This document shows positions 58,708 to 64,000 of a stretch of DNA of 64,000 nucleotides, one piece after another. A model generated the notes under the pieces. It was given only the letters and a program-made list of their open reading frames with translations, was not told the origin of the DNA and did no database searches. Source of the DNA: JBQTIQ01 sp052387955. GTDB taxonomy: Bacteria > Actinomycetota > Acidimicrobiia > Acidimicrobiales > JACDCH01. The position numbers and the translations under genes were made by a program. The DNA is taken from the NCBI GenBank assembly GCA_052387955.1, contig JBQTIQ010000064.1, positions 15,339-79,338 on the forward strand, in the 5' to 3' direction. Numbering within the stretch: position 1 is the stretch's first letter; each line of letters begins with the position of its first letter.

Positions 58708-60603
58708 TCATCGGGCCTTGACCAGCGGTGAGGCCAGCTCGTCGAGGATGGCCTTCTCGAGCTCGCCGGCGGTGAACGGCTGCCCCTTCATCTTGGTCAC
58801 GCTGCGGGCGTCGACCAGGAACTCGGAGCGGACCAGCCGCGACAGCTGGCCGAGGTTCATCTCGGGCACCAGGACCCGCGGGTAGCGGGCCAGGACGTCG
58901 CCCAGCCCGAGCGGGAACGGGTTCAGGTGCACGAGGTGGGCGTGGGCGACCTTTCGGCCCCGGGCCCGGGCCCGGTTCATGCCGCCGTCGATGGCGCCCC
59001 AGGTCGAGCCCCAGCCGAGCACCAGGATCTCGGCGTCATCGACGTCGCCGGCCATTTCGACCGGGGGAATGTCGTTGGCGATGCCGGCGACCTTGGCTGC
59101 TCGCAGGTGGATCATCCGCTCGTGGTTGTCCGGGTCGTAGGAAACGTTGCCCGACCCGTCTTCCTTCTCGAGGCCACCGATGCGGTGCGTGAGGCCGGGC
59201 GTACCGGGCACGGCCCACGGGCGGGCCAGCGTCTCGGGGTCGCGGAGGTACGGCCAGAACTCGGGGTTGCCGTCGGAGTCGGTGTGGTTGGGCTCGGTCG
59301 CGAACGAGGTCTTCAACGACGGGAGCGAGGCCACGTCGGGCAGCTTCCACGGTTCGGAGCCGTTGGCGAGGTAGCCGTCGGACAACAGGATGACCGGGGT
59401 GCGGTACTTGATCGCGATCCGACTGGCCTCGATGGCGGCGTCGAAGCAGTGGCTCGGGCTCTTGGCCGCCACGATCGGCATGGGCGACTCGCCGTGACGG
59501 CCGTACATCGCCATCAGGAGATCGGCCGCCTCGGTCTTGGTGGGCAGGCCGGTGGACGGCCCCCCTCGCTGGATGTCGATGATCACCATGGGGAGCTCGA
59601 GGTTCACGGCCAGGCCCATCGCCTCACCCTTGAGGGCCATGCCCGGCCCGCTGGTGGTGGTGTAGGCGAGGTGACCACCGAAGGCGGCACCGATGGCCGA
59701 GCCGACCCCTGCGATCTCGTCCTCGGCCTGCAGGGTGCGCACGCCGAAGCTCTTGTGCTTGGACAGCTCGTGGAGGATGTCCGACGCCGGCGTGATCGGG
59801 TAGCTCCCGAGGAACACCGGGAGCTCGGCCAGTTGGCCGGCGGCCACGATGCCCCAGGCCAGCGCCGTGTTCCCGGTCATGTTGGTGTACACGCCAGGCG
59901 TGTGGACGGCCGGCTTGACCTGGTAGGGATGGTCGAAGAGCTCGGTCGTCTCGCCGAAGGCGTACCCCGCCTTGAATGCGGCGGTGTTGGCGTCGGCCAC
60001 GATCGGCTTGGTGCTGAATCGGTCGGCGATCCACCGCAGGGTGGGCTCGACCGGTCGCGTGTACATCCACGACACCAGCCCGAGGGCGAAAAAGTTCTTG
60101 GACCGGTCGGCGTCGCGGGGCTTGACCCCGAGCGGCGCCACCGACTCCTTGGTGAGCGACGTCATCGGGATCTCGTAGACGGTGAACGCCTTGAGTGAGC
60201 CATCGGTCAACGGGTTGTCCAGATAGCCAGCCTTGGTCAGGTTGCGCTCTTCGAACGTGTCGACGTTGACGATCACCGTGCCACCCGGCTCGAGCCGGCG
60301 TAGTTCGCTGCGCAGGGCAGCCGGGTTCATCGCCACCAGCACGTTGGGCGAGTCGCCCGGGGTGGTGATCTCGTGGTCGGAGATGTGGATCTGGAACGCA
60401 GAAACCCCTGCCAGCGTCCCTGCCGGGGCCCGGATCTCAGCCGGGAACTCGGGCAAGGTGGCGATGTCGTTCCCGTACAGCGCGCTCACCGAGGTGAAGC
60501 GGTCGCCGGTGAGCTGCATGCCATCGCCGGAATCGCCTGCGAAACGGATGATCACGCGATCGAGGCTTTCAGCCTCCCGCGACTGTTCAACCGTGTCGGA
60601 CAC
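58708..60603 (-). CDS. korA: 2-oxoglutarate:ferredoxin oxidoreductase, gamma-alpha fusion subunit
   Basis: A 631-residue fusion. Residues about 15-195 are the gamma domain (RVIIRFAGDSGDGMQLTGDRF), and the rest is the alpha chain with LGSYPITPASDILHELSKH, LQAEDEIAGVGSAIGAAFGG, TTTSGPGMALKGEAMGLA and a C-terminal swivel domain (LVLGWGSTWGAI, RVLVPEMNLGQL). There is no 4Fe-4S delta domain. It supplies the TCA step independently of NAD-linked 2-oxoglutarate dehydrogenase. 2-oxoglutarate as substrate is inferred from family resemblance. Confidence 0.95.
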   Translation of the reverse strand: MSDTVEQSREAESLDRVIIRFAGDSGDGMQLTGDRFTSVSALYGNDIATLPEFPAEIRAPAGTLAGVSAFQIHISDHEITTPGDSPNVLVAMNPAALRSELRRLEPGGTVIVNVDTFEERNLTKAGYLDNPLTDGSLKAFTVYEIPMTSLTKESVAPLGVKPRDADRSKNFFALGLVSWMYTRPVEPTLRWIADRFSTKPIVADANTAAFKAGYAFGETTELFDHPYQVKPAVHTPGVYTNMTGNTALAWGIVAAGQLAELPVFLGSYPITPASDILHELSKHKSFGVRTLQAEDEIAGVGSAIGAAFGGHLAYTTTSGPGMALKGEAMGLAVNLELPMVIIDIQRGGPSTGLPTKTEAADLLMAMYGRHGESPMPIVAAKSPSHCFDAAIEASRIAIKYRTPVILLSDGYLANGSEPWKLPDVASLPSLKTSFATEPNHTDSDGNPEFWPYLRDPETLARPWAVPGTPGLTHRIGGLEKEDGSGNVSYDPDNHERMIHLRAAKVAGIANDIPPVEMAGDVDDAEILVLGWGSTWGAIDGGMNRARARGRKVAHAHLVHLNPFPLGLGDVLARYPRVLVPEMNLGQLSRLVRSEFLVDARSVTKMKGQPFTAGELEKAILDELASPLVKAR

Positions 60604-60717
60604 CGTTGTCCTCCCTGTTTTCGACGCACCGCTCGGCGCGGCCGCCGATCACTTTACCGCTGGGGCCCTGTCAGCCCGCGCATCGGAGCAGCAGGGGCGA
60701 GCGGCGACGAGCCCCGA

Positions 60718-61770
60718 TCAGGCGATGGTGATCGCTTCGTCCAGGTACACGTCCTGGATGGCGTTGAGAAGCTCGATGCCCTCGGACATGGGGCGCTGGA
60801 ACGCCTTGCGGCCCGAGATGAGGCCGATACCGCCGGCCCGCTTGTTGATCACGGCGGTGGTCACCGCCTCGGCCAGGTCGGTCTGGCCCTTCGATTCGCC
60901 GCCGCTGTTGATGAGGCCCATGCGGCCCATGTAACAGTTGGCGACCTGCCACCGGCAGAGGTCGATGGGATGGTCGGTGACGAGGTCCTCGTAGACCAGC
61001 TTGCTGGTCTTGCCGAAGCCCTCCAGCGCGTTGTAGCCCCCGTTGGTCGCCGGCAGCTTCTGCTTGATGATGTCGGCTTCGATGGTCACGCCGAGGTGGT
61101 TGGCCTGCCCAGTGAGGTCGGCCGACAGGTGGTGGTCCACCCCGCCCGTCTTGAAACCGTTGTTGCGCAGGTAGCACCACAGGACCGTGAACAGACCGAG
61201 TTCGTGGGCCCGGGCGAACGCTTCGGACACCTCCTGGAGCTGGCGGGTGGCTTGGTCGGAGCCGAAATAGATGGTCGCCCCGACGCCGGCCGCGCCGAGG
61301 TCGTAGGCCTGGTCGACCGACCCGAACATCACCTGGTCGTAGCGGTTCGGGAGCGTGAGCAACTCACTGTGGTTCACCTTGACGATGAACGGGATCCGGT
61401 GCGCCCACCGTCGCGACGCCGCCCCCAGCACCCCGAGGGTCGATGCCACCGCGTTGCACCCGCCCTCGAACGCGAGCTGCACGATGTTGTCGGGGTCGAA
61501 GTACTTGGGGTTGGGCGCGAACGAGGCCGCCGCCGAGTGCTCGATGCCCTGGTCGACGGGCAGGATCGACACGTACCCGCTGCCGGCCAGACGGCCGTGG
61601 GACAGCAGCGACTGGAGGTTCCGCAGGACCTGGGGCGAGCGGTCGCTCAGCGCGAAGACCCGGTCGACGAAGTCGGGCCCGGGGAGGTTGAGATCTTCCT
61701 TGGGGACACCCTTGGAAACGTGGGTGAGCAGGTCCTCGGCGGCATCGCCCAGCAGGCTGTGGATGTCCAT
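60718..61770 (-). CDS. fbaB: Class I fructose-bisphosphate aldolase (FbaB/DhnA type)
   Basis: A 350-residue Schiff-base aldolase of the archaeal/FbaB type. Evidence: SILPVDQGIEHSAAASFAPN, AFEGGCNAVASTLGVLG, PFIVKVNHSELL (lysine), GAAGVGATIYFGSD, and GIGLISGRKAFQRPM near the end. The length equals E. coli FbaB. ATG 61770 (MDIHSLLGD) is preferred over ATG 61782, which directly abuts its GAGGAG. It serves glycolysis or gluconeogenesis. Confidence 0.92.
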   Translation of the reverse strand: MDIHSLLGDAAEDLLTHVSKGVPKEDLNLPGPDFVDRVFALSDRSPQVLRNLQSLLSHGRLAGSGYVSILPVDQGIEHSAAASFAPNPKYFDPDNIVQLAFEGGCNAVASTLGVLGAASRRWAHRIPFIVKVNHSELLTLPNRYDQVMFGSVDQAYDLGAAGVGATIYFGSDQATRQLQEVSEAFARAHELGLFTVLWCYLRNNGFKTGGVDHHLSADLTGQANHLGVTIEADIIKQKLPATNGGYNALEGFGKTSKLVYEDLVTDHPIDLCRWQVANCYMGRMGLINSGGESKGQTDLAEAVTTAVINKRAGGIGLISGRKAFQRPMSEGIELLNAIQDVYLDEAITIA

Positions 61771-61835
61771 CGTCGGGGCCATCTCCTCGTTCCGAACGCT
61801 ATCGCTGAGGCATCACCCTACTGGCTGGTCCGCTA

Positions 61836-63266
61836 TCAGCCGAGAGCCCGAAGGCGGCTGGCGGTGTCGGCGAAGTCGGGGTCGGCCTCCTTCACCCTCG
61901 AGAACAGCTGGCGGGCGGCCGGGATGTCCCCGGCCCGCTCACGGAGGTCGGCCAGGGCGTAGAACAGTCGCAGATGATGGGCCTGCATGCGCCGCGGCGC
62001 ACGGGTACCCGCCTCGAGCAGGCGGATGGCATCGTCGATGCGGCCCCGGTCGGCGAGTCCCCCGGCCGCCACGATGCGGCCCTCGGCAACTACCGCGGCG
62101 CCTGGCGATGCCGCCTTCAGCTCCGACCACAGCTCCTCGACGCGGTCCCAGTGGCCAAGGGCCCGCTCGCAGTCAGCGAGGACGGGGTTCTGTTCGGTCG
62201 ACCCGGTCAGGGCCCGGAAGGCGTCCAGCTCCCGAGCCGCCGCCCGGTACTGGCCCAGCCGGTACAGCGTCAGCCCGAACAGCTCTCGAACTGCGGGCAC
62301 GCCCGGCGCCCGCTTGGCCACCGGCCCGAGCAGGGTGCGAGCTTCTGGGAACCGGTCGCGCTCGTAGGCGCGGGTCGCCTCGGCCAGGCGCTGGCCCAGC
62401 TTGAGCGCGGGCCCGGCGCCGGCGGCTCGGCCCAGCTCGTCCTCGACCGCCGCGATCGCGGCCGGGAGCCGCCGGGACCGGGTGGCGCCCTTGTCGGGTG
62501 CGGTGGTCGAGGCCGGCCGGGGGCCGGTAGCTGCCCCAGGCCGGGACCTACCAGCCGACGACGGCCGACCAGTTCGACCGTTGGCGCGGCCGACGGCGTC
62601 GACCGCTTCGTCCACCACACCTTCATCGACCCAGACGTCGGCGTCGTCCACCGGTCGCGAACGCGACTTGTCGACGGCCTCCCGGTATGTCGACGACGCG
62701 TCGTGGGGTGACGTATCGCTCAGACGGCCGGCGCCTCCCCGGGCCAGGCCTCCCCATCGGTTCGGCCCTGCCGGTTCTGGCCGTGGGCTCCGGGGGGACC
62801 GATCGCCGCCCCCGCCGCTGCTCCTGGCCCTGCTGGCCCCAGGGGGGCCGCCGGGCGAGCGACGCTGCCCTCGGGAGGACTCGGCGGCGCCTCGCCCGCC
62901 CCCCCTGTTCCCGTCACGGCCACTCGACCCCGCCGGACGTGCTCGGGGCCCGCCGGCACCTGCGCCGCTGGCCCGGCCCTTACCTCCCGGGGCCTTGTCA
63001 GCAGTGGAACGACTCGGCCTCTCGCCGCTGGCCCGGCCCTTACCGCCCGGGGCGTTGGCGGGAGCGGGACGGCTCCGCCTGTCGCCGCCCGCCGCCCGTG
63101 GCTCAGGACCGGGCGGGCGCCCGCCCGGCTTGTCATCGTCCCTCGGCGCCGACGGGCGCCCCTTGGACGGCGCCGACGACCTGCCCTTGCCGCTCTCGGC
63201 CCGGGCCCCGGCAGGCGTAGCTCTTCCGCTTCGACGCGGCGTTGGTTCACCACGACGCGGGGGCAT
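61836..63266 (-). CDS. TPR-repeat protein with long basic disordered N-terminus
   Basis: A 476-residue protein. Residues 1-270 are very rich in Gly, Pro, Arg, Ser and Ala, with repeats such as APGGKGRASG and GGGGD, and are surely disordered and strongly basic. Residues about 290-476 hold helical TPR-like units (ALKLGQRLAEATRAYERDRF, LFGLTLYRLGQYRAAARELD, GLADRGRIDDAIRLLEAG, LADLRERAGDIPAARQLF). The basic tail suggests RNA or ribosome contact (inference). A TPR protein also lies near tlyA in M. tuberculosis. It follows the rRNA operon terminator. Confidence 0.75.
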   Translation of the reverse strand: MPPRRGEPTPRRSGRATPAGARAESGKGRSSAPSKGRPSAPRDDDKPGGRPPGPEPRAAGGDRRSRPAPANAPGGKGRASGERPSRSTADKAPGGKGRASGAGAGGPRARPAGSSGRDGNRGGGRGAAESSRGQRRSPGGPPGASRARSSGGGGDRSPRSPRPEPAGPNRWGGLARGGAGRLSDTSPHDASSTYREAVDKSRSRPVDDADVWVDEGVVDEAVDAVGRANGRTGRPSSAGRSRPGAATGPRPASTTAPDKGATRSRRLPAAIAAVEDELGRAAGAGPALKLGQRLAEATRAYERDRFPEARTLLGPVAKRAPGVPAVRELFGLTLYRLGQYRAAARELDAFRALTGSTEQNPVLADCERALGHWDRVEELWSELKAASPGAAVVAEGRIVAAGGLADRGRIDDAIRLLEAGTRAPRRMQAHHLRLFYALADLRERAGDIPAARQLFSRVKEADPDFADTASRLRALG

Positions 63267-63299
63267 CGGGGCAGGTTACCGGACGAGCCCGAAAACGAA

Positions 63300-63329
63300 G
63301 AAGAGCCCCCCGGTGCGAGGGGGCTCTTC
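63300..63329 (-). terminator. rRNA operon terminator
   Basis: A perfect 11-bp stem (GAAGAGCCCCC with GGGGGCTCTTC) has an 8-nt loop. On the minus strand it is followed by the T-rich TTCGTTTTC. It lies just past the 5S rRNA 3' end, so it is a Rho-independent terminator for the rRNA operon. Confidence 0.9.
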
Positions 63330-63338
63330 GAAGGCGAA

Positions 63339-63456
<118 letters not shown>

Positions 63457-63534
63457 CTATGTGACGAGGTGCGCTCCCGGCCAATAGCCGGAGCCCCTCG
63501 AGAACTCCATAGCGAGCACAAACGTCGTTGTACA

Positions 63535-64000
<466 letters not shown>

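Overview
The window is about 70% GC. It carries actinobacterial landmarks: a tlyA-nadK-recN-pyrG-NUDIX block, a nearby XerD-type recombinase, HAD-IIA and TPR neighbours, two-subunit korAB, an HU protein with a Lys/Ala-rich tail, and a polyprenol-phosphate mannose synthase. Codon use and gene style suggest a chromosomal piece of a high-GC actinobacterium, possibly of the Acidimicrobiia type. That placement is inference, because no 16S rRNA is in view. All calls come from reading the sequence and translations; no database search was run.

Layout. 1-21.6 kb is mostly housekeeping: start of a DtxR/MntR-like regulator, amidohydrolase, M18 aminopeptidase, gltB-gltD, a membrane protein, lon, a 5'-nucleotidase, a mannosyltransferase, cyclophilin, AlkA-like glycosylase, O-methyltransferase, a lytic transglycosylase-like protein, homogentisate dioxygenase and HU. 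21.6-24.9 kb holds an esterase, an SGNH hydrolase and membrane proteins. 24.9-42.3 kb is an aromatic catabolic region. It has a nearly complete catechol meta-cleavage pathway (4-oxalocrotonate tautomerase, hydrolase, hydratase, acylating aldehyde dehydrogenase, aldolase, decarboxylase, semialdehyde dehydrogenase, catechol 2,3-dioxygenase and its ferredoxin), two regulators (FadR-type and IclR-type), fumarylacetoacetase, an enoyl-CoA hydratase, a DJ-1/PfpI protein and a PEP-utilising-domain protein. It ends with three accessory genes of a toluene/phenol-type diiron monooxygenase that lacks its catalytic subunit. 42.6-46.7 kb holds envelope and lipoprotein genes. 47-63.3 kb is a conserved genome-maintenance and central-metabolism block. 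63.3-64 kb is the 3' end of an rRNA operon on the minus strand (23S partial, 5S, terminator).

How the genes work together. A monooxygenase would make catechol, the dioxygenase opens the ring, and the hydrolytic or oxidative branches meet at 2-oxopent-4-enoate. The hydratase, aldolase and acylating dehydrogenase then give pyruvate and acetyl-CoA. Five genes (FadR-type regulator through decarboxylase) are joined by 4-nt start/stop overlaps. A 17-bp palindrome of the form GTTCC-N7-GGAAC occurs ahead of three separate catabolic units (34439, 37976, 42447) and is a candidate operator of the regional IclR regulator.

Between genes there are two dispersed repeat families (a 68-77 bp palindromic element and a ~112 bp element), a 60-bp tandem repeat and a 163-bp MITE-like element next to pyrG.
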